A stretch of 64,000 nucleotides of DNA from Chlorokybus atmophyticus (Eukaryota > Streptophyta > Chlorokybophyceae > Chlorokybales > Chlorokybaceae). Shown here piece by piece: positions 47,839 through 64,000 of this stretch. A program made the translations under genes and the position numbers. How positions within the stretch are numbered: position 1 is the stretch's first letter; each line of letters begins with the position of its first letter. The notes beneath the pieces were generated by a model. It saw only the letters and a program-made list of their open reading frames with translations, did not search any database and was not told where the DNA came from. The stretch is taken from NCBI GenBank assembly GCA_009103225.1, contig RHPI01000560.1:467015-531014 (forward strand), given 5' to 3'.

Positions 47839-50782
47839 TTAACTAGTACCGGTATCCCCGCGGACAACCTCTTGCACAACTGCGTGCCAGCTTGCAAGCA
47901 GCTCATTATTGTCAGTCTGACCAAAGCTCCCGCCTGGAAGCAGCGCCCTCATGTCCAGACCCCTCGACTGCGAATCCCGCAAGACCTGAATTGCAAGACA
48001 ACATAAGCACCACAGACGCACACAAGCACACACATACATTTGGAGCGTGTACATGCATGCACACCCACCCCTGATGGCACATACCCTTGCATGCGCTCTT
48101 GCACTCAATGGACACTTACATGTTTGCAGGTTGTGCGATCACTCCAGCCGTGTTCATGTTCTCCCACAAGCATCAGTTGCGCTCTCATGCTGTTGTCCAC
48201 AAACACGGCCTTGTTAACAGCCTCCAGCACTTCTGTGGGTGCAGTGTAACCGGTAGGAAGACTGTTGACCGTCCCATTGGCATCTTCAACATAAGAGCGC
48301 AAGAGCACCGCCGCAGCACACCAGCGCAGCTTTGCAATCGCATCCAACACATCATTCTGGACAGTTGCTTGCGTTGTGGGCGTTGCGAATATCACGCCAA
48401 TCAGCTGTTGAACATGTAAAGCGCAAAACTTAGCATCAAAGTTGTATGCGTAAGCAAGGTTGTATGCGCACGTGCGTGTGAATGTTGTGCATATGCATGT
48501 GTACACTGTACGCACATTTGCTGGTTGGTCTGTGAGCATAATGTGGTGCGGATGTGAGCCTGGGAACGTGGGTGCCTCGCATGCGAGCATGCGGGTGAAC
48601 TCGCAGACCATCAGGCGGCCAGCTGCGTCATTATTCACGCAGAACAGCGGCCCATTTGGAAGGTTTGCTGCCAGTCCGTCCACCACTAAAACGTGCTGCA
48701 ACCCCAAGTACGCATCATACGCCTGCCAACAACAGCACCCAACACAACTTCTTCCTGAGTACCTGATGACTGTTCATCAATTGCCTGACAAAGTACACAA
48801 CACTGGGATAGTGCAGTTGGCTTGATAACCAACCAAGTCAACTGCACCAACTTTGTGTTGGGTTTCAACAACATATTACAGCGTATTTACAACGCAGGAC
48901 TGAATGACAGTTGGGACGCCACTTTACTTTGGGTTGCACGACTAACAGGTAGTTAAGGGTTGATGCACAGCAACCCAACACAGCTTCTACCTTGTACAGG
49001 CCAGCCTCAATGGCTCGTGGCAGCCTGCCGGCCTTGTATGTGGGATGGACGTTGTCGAGCTGCTCGTTCGGGTGCATGCGCACTTTGTAGTCCCGCACTT
49101 CGTACGCCGCCACCTTGTGGCTGGGAAAGTACCCGAGCATTTGCGTCTCGCCCGCATCAGAGCAGAGACCGAAGGCGTCCCAGGTATCCGTCTGATGGAG
49201 AAAGCGCGGCTGCATGGCAACACTTGAGTTTATGAAAGAATTGAATGCTTACAAGCTATGTGGTGCTGGACACACACGAGGTACCTGATTGAGAGCGCGA
49301 TGCTTGTGGTCTGGGTATAATGTAATTGAGTTGGGTCCGTAAGGAAAGGGGGAGATGGTAGCTTGCTGCCAGACAGTAGTGTACATCTGCGCATGAATGA
49401 GAGAAAGCCCAAACTTAAAACTGGAATAATCCAGAGAGCGTGCAAACATCAATACCACCACCACCAACAACAACAACTGCAGCAGCCACAGCCACAGCAA
49501 GACCACCAGCAGTATAATAGCAACAGCAGCAACAACAACAATGATGACTGAATTTGTACTCACTGTGTCCCGTCCTTCGTTGTCATTGGTTGTGTTCCAC
49601 ATAACTGCCATGAGGCGTTCTTCGTCCCCGTGCGTGATCGGAAGCAATCGCTTGTCCATAAAGACTCGGGCTCGGCACATGGCCGCCGCCTCACTCAAGC
49701 CCGGCACTGGCTGCACCTGTTGATAATTCGGGTTGCAATGACCATGTGTGAATGACCGTGATTGAGTTATTGATTGTGTATACGCACTTCCTGTAATAGT
49801 TTGGGCATCTCTTCCTTGAAGAAGGCTTGGTAGTTGGACCATTGTGTCCATTGCCACGTCTCGGGCGCCAGGTACAGCTGTCGGGGTAACTGGTCTGTTC
49901 TGTTCTGCGCAAGGCGCATGTTGATAAAACGTGGGGGAGCTGCTTTATTGTTTCCTTGGTAGTAATCGCCTGCTTGCTTGGCTTACCAACAAGATGTGTC
50001 GCACAGCCACCATTACCGAGGACTCGTAATATGCTAGCGGATCGCCCAGCATCGCCCGGATGAAGCTGTCCGTGTCACGGCGGGCCTCCCATGGGTTGGT
50101 ACCGACATACCTGTAAGCAAGCAAAGCAACTCAAGCTGGTGAGGGCCATCCAGTATTAGGCGGCTTGTGTAGCTTGCGAGGGCCATTCATGGATAATTGC
50201 ATCGCTTACATTTTTCTTCGCCATTGCTCGGGCTCCACATCCGTGTACTCATGCGGCAGCTGCCTGCAACACACATGCACACAAACCCTTCGCATTCTGG
50301 CCCAGTTCAACGCTCACGACCAAAATTACGATATCTCACAACACCACAACACACTTGTGATCGCACTGACCACTGAGGCTACCCGCTTTGCGCACAACAT
50401 CAACAAAAACACAACAACAAATGTGGTTGAGCCATAGCCCAGCTTGGCGGATTCTCCCACCAGGCTTGTGCTTGCATGCAATCTATCGTGCCAACTCAAT
50501 GCTTTGGTAGTTCATGTGCAGCCCAGTCAACGTAGCACACAGTGAAGCATTGCAACTCAGAGCTTGCCTGGTCCAGTGGGCATAGCTGGGCGACTCCCAG
50601 ACGGAGTAGTCGCCGTCGGGGTCCAGCCGCTTGCATGCCCTGGCTTCGTCGTCATCAGCAACCTGATCATCTTGGAGTTGCCGTCGCTGCTGCTGCTGGG
50701 ATAGGGGCCTGGAGGCGGCGGTACTGCTGAAGCTGCCCGCCGCCGTCAGCGCCAGGACCAGCAGTACCAGGACACTTGGCAT
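47839..50782 (-). CDS. unrecognised secreted protein
   Basis: Ten well-defined exons encode about 600 residues. ATG 50782 begins a clear signal peptide (MPSVLVLLVLALTAAGSFSS). The body has blocks EYTDVEPEQWRRKMYVGTN, FIRAMLGDPLAYYESSVMV, YLAPETWQWTQWSNYQAFF, VFMDKRLLPITHGDEERLM, SPFPYGPNSITLYPDHKHRA, NVHPTYKAGRLPRAIEAGL and LVVDGLAANLPNGPLFCVNN, and near the end LMLVGEHEHGWSDRTTC. It is rich in Trp/Tyr/His and has several cysteines and N-glycosylation sites, as expected outside the cell or in a lumen. I cannot assign a family. TAA at 47839-47841 ends it. Intron 1 begins with GC (50566-50567). An earlier in-frame ATG at 50839 would hide the signal peptide, so 50782 is preferred. Confidence 0.75.
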
Positions 50783-51972
50783 GCTGCTGGCGACGACAGC
50801 ACCAGCAGCAGGCTCCTTGCTGCAAGCACGTGCTAGCAATCATCCTCCATGCGGCGGCGGCGGCAAGCAAGTAACTCGATTAAGGGCGTAGCATATGTGC
50901 CCTGCTTCTTGTTGTCGTCCTCTGCGTCGTCCTCGTCGTGCGCGTCGGTGCTCGCCTGAAGCCACCGCGTGGCGCCCTGGCAGCTGCTGCTGCAAACCCT
51001 TCCTCCGCCGCTCAAGAACGGCCTTCTATACCAGAACCCAGTCATCTGGTATGCCTCCAGGCTGGCGCTGCTTGGCTTGTTGCCAAACCCAGCGCCGCCC
51101 GCCGTAGGCAACGCCACACGCACGCGCCGGAGGTGGACAAGACTGTTGATGTGACGGGACAGGGCACTGGACTCAACTCCACTCTGTGCTGCCCGACCCG
51201 AAGTGAGTAAATCTTGCAAAGGCCCCTTAACCCGGCGAGTCGTTTGATAACCTTCCTTCTGTCGTTGCGTTGGTTGACGCGACGTGTCGGCTGCCACTGA
51301 AGCAAGTACCAGAGTCACTCTGGCAGAGTGGATGCACGGGCCCGAGGCGAGTGAGGGCCAACCTACCGGTGTAACACAGTGAGGTTGAAGTACACGTAAC
51401 TCTATCAACCACGCATCCGAGACGTTATGTCTCGAGGCGAATGAGGCCAGCCATTCTACATTTCAGTTCAAGTACATTTATCTCGCTCTCAACCACGCAA
51501 CTTCAACCTCGCTACAGCTAGTGCATGCCGCTGAACGGCAAGCATCACGAGCTTCACGTGTAGCAACCAAGCAGATACGCATGTACATGAAGTAGCATAG
51601 AGTAGCATGCACGCCTGCACTGCAATTGTCAAGTTTGTCCGCGTCATCACTTGCTGCGTGTCCTGCTGCTGTGAACGTTGTCGTCTTCAGTGGGTCACCG
51701 CCGCCACTACTAGCATGCAGTCCTCTAGCCCTCCGGTATGTAAACCGGATCTGGTCTGACGTTCATGGCTCTGCATCGCAGGTGGTACCCCCTTTCCCCG
51801 CCTGCGCATTCCTTGCATATTGCCGTCCTCCCCTTGCCTGCGTTGTCGGTGTTGTTGTTGGTGGTGTCGTGTCTAGTGTTAACAACTACCATGTGGTAGT
51901 TGTTAGCAGTGAGCTAGCGCTAATCTGAGCCCGCAGGATTGTCTTGCTTCAATCAGTGCTGAAGGTTGTTTG

Positions 51973-52040
<68 letters not shown>

Positions 52041-52958
52041 CCTCTCTATATATATGCGTGAAAAGTGCTAGCTTTGCCTAACTGAAGTAAATCTGCGTTG
52101 CCATGTGCTGCATATGTGCTACGTTCATAAACGGGCTTTATCAGTCAGATGCAAGCCACGAGTTCGCATGTGGCGGTTTTTGCAAGGTAATCCGACAGGA
52201 CATATCCGCATGCACATACCGCATTTGGTATTTAGTACGTGGTTGGTAAACGTCGTCTCTGCCAACATAGGGGTTGCAATCAAGCAATCCAAGCAGAAGG
52301 GGACAAATGCAAACAAGCACACTGCAAGATGCATGAAGTTTAGTGGGGTCAAGGTAGTGTTGCAACCACTAACTCACTAGGTAAGCCATGAACCTCAAAG
52401 ACAAGACCTAAAACATGAGCAGTATGACCCTCAGGCAGCAACAAGGGTGGGGGGTGAGAGGAGATCGCAGGCAGCAATGACAATGTATGGATTGCGGGGA
52501 GAAGGCAAGGAGATATTAGGTCCGAGCTTGGCCACCAGCAGCATGCACGACGCAAGGATGGACGGACGCATAGACAGCTCTTTGCGCCATGATATGCACA
52601 TACTTTGGAGCGTGGCATACACCACAGCACTGCACTGCACTGCAGCATCCTTGCTGCACGATATTGGCATTGATCTTCGTTCAGCCCGCGACTACGGCCT
52701 GCTCTACCGTTCCTCTGTGATGTCCAGGTTGGTCACATAGCCCTTGCTACCCTGCTACCCAACGCATTGCAAACACATAGCAGCACTTTATCTAATGGTA
52801 GCCTAGGGCCCCGGGGGGTTTATTGATATGTGCTTGGTCTAACTCTGCCTGCCTTTGATGCCTTTGATTGTTGCTTGTGCATAATGCTTGCATTGCATGG
52901 CTGTGCATAATGTGCGGATTGATTTATACCATATACTTTACAACGTAGTGGACACACA
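50783..52958. other. no gene supported; CT microsatellite
   Basis: Open frames at 50833-51408 (both strands) lack a recognisable domain and overlap each other. A (CT)n run spans about 51977-52050. Nothing else was found. Confidence 0.5.
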
Positions 52959-52999
52959 ATGGTGAGGTTGTCTATCAACTTCATAGACAACCTCACCAT
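52959..52999. repeat. perfect 17-bp hairpin
   Basis: Arms 52959-52975 (ending GGTGAGGTTGTCTAT) and 52983-52999 are perfectly complementary around a 7-base loop CAACTTC. It is not part of any gene called here. Confidence 0.9.
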
Positions 53000-53448
53000 G
53001 GTTTCAGATGAGGCTATTCTCATTCAATGCGTTGAATTCTTATGCACGCACGCGTCCACACGCACATCACAACGTTTGCGCCTGAGGAGTTTCAAGCAAC
53101 CTTCACATGCACTCACACAAGAAAATGTTTACGCGTTGTGCGCTATCATTGAATCATTGAGAATGCATCATGCATAACTTAATTTGTTGCAAATGAAATT
53201 TCTCGAAGAGTTACTTTGACTTTTTTTTGAAGCAAGAAGAAACGTCATCACGAAACATGACATGTAGCAGTGCCACATGTACAAAAACAATATTGACAAC
53301 TCCATGTTTTATTATTACTTCGTTTTGTACCAACAACTCTACATGAGTTTGTCTAAAGAAAGCAAACCGACTATACAAGCACGATGCCTGAGCTTGATGC
53401 AACCCAACATTTTCGACCTCAAGTGCTATTATGCAGTTTGAGGTGGTG
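53000..53448. other. no gene supported
   Basis: This contains a partly complementary pair, ATTCTCATTCAATG near 53017 and ATTGAATCATTGAGAAT near 53149, which could place the perfect hairpin beside a larger fold-back. No coding signal. Confidence 0.4.
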
Positions 53449-54001
53449 TGTAACGGGAACGTATAATAAATTAAATAAATAAATAAATAAATAAATAAAT
53501 TACCACAAATCGACCATAAAAGTACCAAGTCTTTTGTGGTCGAGTGGGCTGTGACATTGGTCATCGGACCTTGAGACCCGGGTTGGAATTCCTGCCTTGC
53601 ACACGAATTCCACGGTCGTTGTTTTTCGATCCAATAATCGTAAATGGTCACTTTATAACATCGATGGGTCGCGACTTGCCTAATGGCAGTCGCGCCGAAC
53701 TGACCAGTTCAGTCGGCGCGGCAGGGCGCGACCTGCCTATCGCGGCGACGCGACCTGTGGGGCCGGCAGCGTTTCGCTATGCGCGCGTTGACCGGTATGC
53801 CTAAATTGGCCGGTCCTTGGGTGGTGGGGCCGGTGACCGACCCTAAATCAGACCCCCGGGAAGATTCCCCAGCTGATGAGCGCCAGCTGCCGAGGACGTT
53901 AGCGTTCTTAAGTGGGGGGGAATGTAACGGGAAGGTACAATAAATTACCACAAATCGACCATAAAAGCACCAAGTCTTTTGTGGTCGAGTGGGCTGTGAC
54001 A
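53449..54001 (+). mobile_element. TRIM-like LTR mini-element 2, complete with target duplication
   Basis: The left repeat 53449-53556 and right repeat 53923-54001 (79 bp) begin TGTAACGGGAA and end GGGCTGTGACA. The left copy is longer because of an (AAAT)n expansion near 53468-53500. The internal region has no ORF and is related to element 1. The right repeat is preceded by AAGTGGGGGGGAA, a good polypurine tract. The pentamer TGGTG flanks the element exactly on both sides (53444-53448 and 54002-54006). The A box TGGTCGAGTGGG is kept at about 53537; the B box is damaged. Confidence 0.85.
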
Positions 54002-54006
54002 TGGTG

Positions 54007-54524
54007 GCGTTGCATATCTTTTGCAATTTTCACATAATCCACAAGGTTTGATGGTAACACAAATTGAAGACACAAACAACCTAGCAATGCGCAATGACGC
54101 GTATTTGTATGTTGTTTGCATATATACATGTACATCTTATTGACGGCATGAACAATATTTCACCAACTGTGCACGCGGCGAATTCCATTAGTAGTGATCA
54201 TGTACTGCTGAGCACTGACTAACGGGCTAGTTGCAAGGTTCACCTTGCCAATTGCGTACTCACTCCTGAAGTGCAGGTATGCTAAGCAAGCAATATGCAA
54301 AATGACGTGCTGCCAGCTTGATTCATGCATATGAAAGGCAGAGGCAGCACTCTCAGCATCAGCACAGATATCTATAGAAAGCTCTACAGAAACAAACATA
54401 ATTCCAAAACTGCGTCTCACGTATGAGGCATTCATACCCCAAGGCGAATAGTTGACTAACCTAATCACGAACAGCCATACAAACAGCAGCACAGAACCTC
54501 CTAGCTGCAGTTTGTCTCTGCTTT
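54007..54524. other. intergenic 3' of the TOC159 gene
   Basis: No gene seen. Minus-strand open frames here continue past the TOC159 stop in other frames and are shadows. Confidence 0.5.
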
Positions 54525-60872
<6,348 letters not shown>

Positions 60873-62440
60873 GATGGCAGTCTCAGACCCAGCCCCACAC
60901 CTCCCGCCCACCCCACCGCCGCCAACGACGACGACAACCCCCTCGCCGCCGCCGACACGGTGGCAAAACCCTAACCCAGCGCTATCCACGTTTGCGATCC
61001 TGATTGTTCAAGAACCGTGCGATCCGGATCGGCATCATCTTGGCGACCTCCATCCAGCCATCCGTCCATCACGGTTCAATGTGGTTCACCGAGTGCATTG
61101 AACCACTGCGTTCACTAATCTGAGGATCTGGCTATATCTGTGCCGGTCAAGCGCCGGTATCTGCAGCGCGATGACAGAAGAGACGAAACCTTTGTCCGGA
61201 TGCCGGCGGTCGCCGTTGGCTGTGTCACGTGACTTCAACACTGTGACTGCAAACATCCACGTGGCGAGCAGGCGTTGCACAGCCGCCGTAGTGGTGTTCT
61301 CGGCGGCGTCGGCGTCACTGTCAGCCGTAGACTTGATAGCAGGATATACCACATCTCGTGAATATGGAGCAAGCGGAGCGGAGTGTAGCAGAGGGGCTCA
61401 CGCACTTGGTAGCGCAGGCTAATTTTTTAGGGTTGTTCTAGGGTGAGCCTGCTTCTGCGCATGAAAGGGTCCCTGGAATTGCTCCAACTATGGTCCTGCA
61501 GGATGGTACTCACCATCCTCCCAGAGGGGAGAAGTCCTATTCCGGAACCCTGGACAGTGGCGGATCGTCAGCTAGTTTGCCGCCCAGGATGTTGTATCCC
61601 TCTGCATCGGTACGTGTACTTGTTTAACAAAGTAACAATGGAAAAGAAGTGATCAAAGCCACTACAGGGCAATCTAATGAAATGTGGTGCATGCGTTGCT
61701 GCATTTGATCTGATGTTGGTTTATGGGTAGCTGCTTTTGCTTTGATCCAAGCGGATAGGCACACACAGTCGTCGTCAGGTACAACAACACCACACAGCTG
61801 CACTATCCTTCTTGATCTCGTAAACAGTCAGGATGGTGATGCTTGGGTTTGAGCGTTGCTGTGTAGAATGTGTAATACTTGTTAGCTGTGTGTTTGTGCG
61901 CGCGCACACGCGTGTGTGCGTGGTTATCTTCTACGTGGAGTTGTGATGCGTTCCAAGTGTTGAATTTTGGGTCAATCAACGTTGCGCTGGGTTGTTACTT
62001 TCCAAGTGTGTACTTGCGTGTCGATGTTCAGTGCGAGAGTTTGTGATGTGATCGCATACACATTGATACGTGTGAAACAACGGTGTGCAGGTTGAAAGCA
62101 TTGATAATGGCTTCTGGTGCGGCCCGTCGATGCCGTTCCTGCGCACGTCCTTCGCACGCGATGCAGCCACAAGGCATGAAGATTGCGTATGGCTCACACT
62201 CACACACGCACACACGCACACTACTGCAACACGCAGACCCGCACACGCACACTACCACTTGCGCGCGCATGCACGCACCTTCCACATGTGCGCCTAGACA
62301 CAGACGCAAACACACGTGCATGCTCGCACGCCCGCACCCACACGCGCATGTGCATGCGCGCATGCCTGTATGCACATACACGTACCCACCATATCATATG
62401 CAGTCATAATGTCATACACGCGTGCAGTTTTGCTGGTGCG
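60873..62440. other. upstream region of TOC159 and the next gene, telo-box-like motif
   Basis: AAAACCCTAACCC lies near 60965, about 95 bases upstream of the TOC159 start; a second TTAGGGTTG is near 61427. The CA/CG-rich tract at 62,200-62,360 looks like intron sequence, so a 5' exon of the downstream gene may lie around 62,100 (MASGAARRCRSC is open there). Confidence 0.4.
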
Positions 62441-64000
62441 ATGGTGTGGGACCCCGAGGAGTCCTCCTACCACCAGGCCGCCCGGCAGCAGCAGGCCGTG
62501 CGGGGGCGACGGGCTGCCGTCGCAGTCAACGGTTCCATCGACCACAACCACCACAACGGCAACATCAACAACAGCCACAATGGCAACATCGGCAACAACA
62601 GACCAGGCAGCGCGGCCTCGTCGGTCACGAGCTCGATCTATGCCGGCGGAACAAATAGCACTTACAAGAGTCAGGTGCGGCAACAAGAGCAACATCAAAA
62701 ACACAACAACAGTTATGACCACAACCACAACCACCACAACTACAACAACAGCAAACAGCCGCAACATCCATGTCCTTGTTAGGCGCCTGAGTTAAAGTTG
62801 CGGAGGTGGTCTGCGCTCTATCGCGCGCGGCCGCGTACAGCCGGGCCGGAAATTACCCCTGCCAAGAAGGCGCCCGGAGACATCTCGCCCTCGCGACCCG
62901 GCTCTGCTTTGCGCTCAAGTAAGTAGATACACGTTGTGTACAAACAACGCCCGTCTCGTTCAGTATGCTGCTAAGGAAACTGTGGCCATGCGTGCGTGCG
63001 TGTGTGCGTGGGTGGGCGAGTGGGTGAGTGGGTGGGTGTTGGACCTGTATGTGTCAACAACAAACAGAGTACACGTGCGCACGCACACACACACGCGTGA
63101 CGCGCACGCGCACACGCACACGCGCCTACATACGCTTTGCTGACTCGCAGGTTCCCCCTATTTGCCAAGTCGTCCCGGCTCCGCCATGGCTCAATCCTCC
63201 TCTTCCTCCCTGCATCGTCCCCACTCCTCCACCCGCACCCGCACCCGTCCCGCCACCGCCGACGCAATACACACGCATGGTCGCGGTAGTGACGGTGACG
63301 AGTTGTCGGACCTGTCGGGGGAGTACTCGGCGCTGTTCGCGGAGCTGGCGAGAGAGAGGAGCGCGGCGACGGGGTTGGGGGAGGTGAGGAAGAGGGAGGA
63401 GAGGGAGAGGATCAACGGGCTCGAAGAAGCTAGAGTCAGGTGGGTGGGGTGTTATCTGATGATGCAGTACGTAAGATCAGGTGTCGTGTTCAATGTGTTG
63501 GCACAGAGCACGCATACACACACACGCGCGCACACGCACGCACGCACGCATGCATGTGCACACTATCACCTGTACACACCTTCCCAAACCTGCACACACA
63601 TGGATGCACGCACGTACCCCCACACATGCGCGCGGCCAAACACACGTGCTCTCCCGTCATTAGGCTATTACTGTCTCACGTTCTCACACTACTACTCACC
63701 GCACACCATCCTCCTCAACCCACTATCTCGCATTCACCCACCCCTCCCCCCCTGTATCCCCCCCCAGGGACTTCCACTGGCTCCTCAACTCCCTCACCTC
63801 CGACCTCTCCCGCAAGTCCGCCCTCCTCCACTCCCTGTCCTCGGAGCTCCGCGCCCTCGAGGCCTCCATACCCCGACGACGAGCCCTAAACCACACCGCC
63901 GCCTATATCAAAGACGCGGACCCGTACGCTGTGCTGGAGGGAGGAGGAGGAGGAGGAGATGTTGGAGTACATGTTGGTGATACAGGTGGTGATACAGGTG
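62441..64000 (+). CDS. unknown coiled-coil protein, partial at right edge
   Basis: Four exons are visible. Exon 1 begins at or before ATG 62441 (MVWDPEESSYHQAARQQQ), includes an Asn/His-rich stretch and ends TYKSQ at about 62673. Exon 2 starts at 62782 (APELKLRRWSALYRARP) and contains ITPAKKAPGD. Exon 3 (about 63152-63440) has serine- and threonine-rich basic sequence, then an acidic-basic helical run LSGEYSALFAELARER and REERERINGLEEARVR. Exon 4 (63769-edge) reads DFHWLLNSLTSDLSRKSALL, then LSSELRALEASIPRR, then a glycine run. Helical, heptad-like segments suggest a cytoskeletal or scaffold protein. The family is not recognised. The true start may be in an upstream exon. Confidence 0.6.

Noticed and set aside
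49249-49857. 202-codon minus-strand ORF as a separate gene
   Set aside because: It is two exons and a read-through intron of the secreted protein gene.
62294-62767. 157-codon valine-rich minus-strand ORF
   Set aside because: It is the antisense shadow of the Asn/His-rich exon of the right-edge gene.

Overview
The window is nuclear DNA from an intron-rich eukaryote, most probably a flagellated green alga (Viridiplantae). The strongest evidence is a complete TOC159-type chloroplast import receptor gene with an acidic domain, a GTPase domain and a TOC159 membrane domain. Supporting evidence is a RUS/DUF647 protein, a long-chain acyl-CoA synthetase, an RluA-type organelle-like pseudouridine synthase, and a TEX9 homologue, a family mostly found in organisms with cilia or flagella. 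I cannot name the species. Introns are short, mostly GT-AG with several GC-AG, and are often filled with CA/CG alternating tracts.

Left half (1-24,400), repeat-dominated. A putative 5' exon runs off the left edge (90-1, minus). Next come hairpins, a long TA/CA microsatellite, a decayed Penelope-like reverse transcriptase between diverged direct repeats (2.9-4.8 kb), a 53-bp tandem repeat array (5.07-5.34 kb) and a spliced gene or pseudogene of unknown function (7.16-5.78 kb, minus). From 8.4 to 22.3 kb there is a cluster of decayed mobile-element genes: a 1,922-bp tandem duplication carrying an OTU-like cysteine protease, a CACTA/Plavaka-like transposase on the minus strand, a cysteine-rich ORF running into a DCM-type DNA cytosine-5 methyltransferase on the plus strand, and a small acidic ORF split by a 517-bp LTR mini-element (TRIM) that carries tRNA-like A and B boxes.

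Right half (24,459-64,000), host genes. In order: pseudouridine synthase (-), EFM7-like protein methyltransferase (+), BAR-like protein (-), acyl-CoA synthetase (-), TEX9 homologue (+), RUS family protein (+), an unrecognised secreted protein (-), a second intact TRIM with a perfect 5-bp target duplication, TOC159 (-), and a partial coiled-coil protein (+) leaving the right edge. PUS/EFM7 and LACS/TEX9 are divergent pairs that may share promoters. EFM7/BAR and RUS/secreted protein are convergent.

Exon boundaries were read by eye from frame, splice signals and family consensus, so coordinates are spans from start to stop codon including introns. Poly-C runs beside N (13,586; 41,772; 42,233; 56,866) look like sequencing or gap-filling artefacts.
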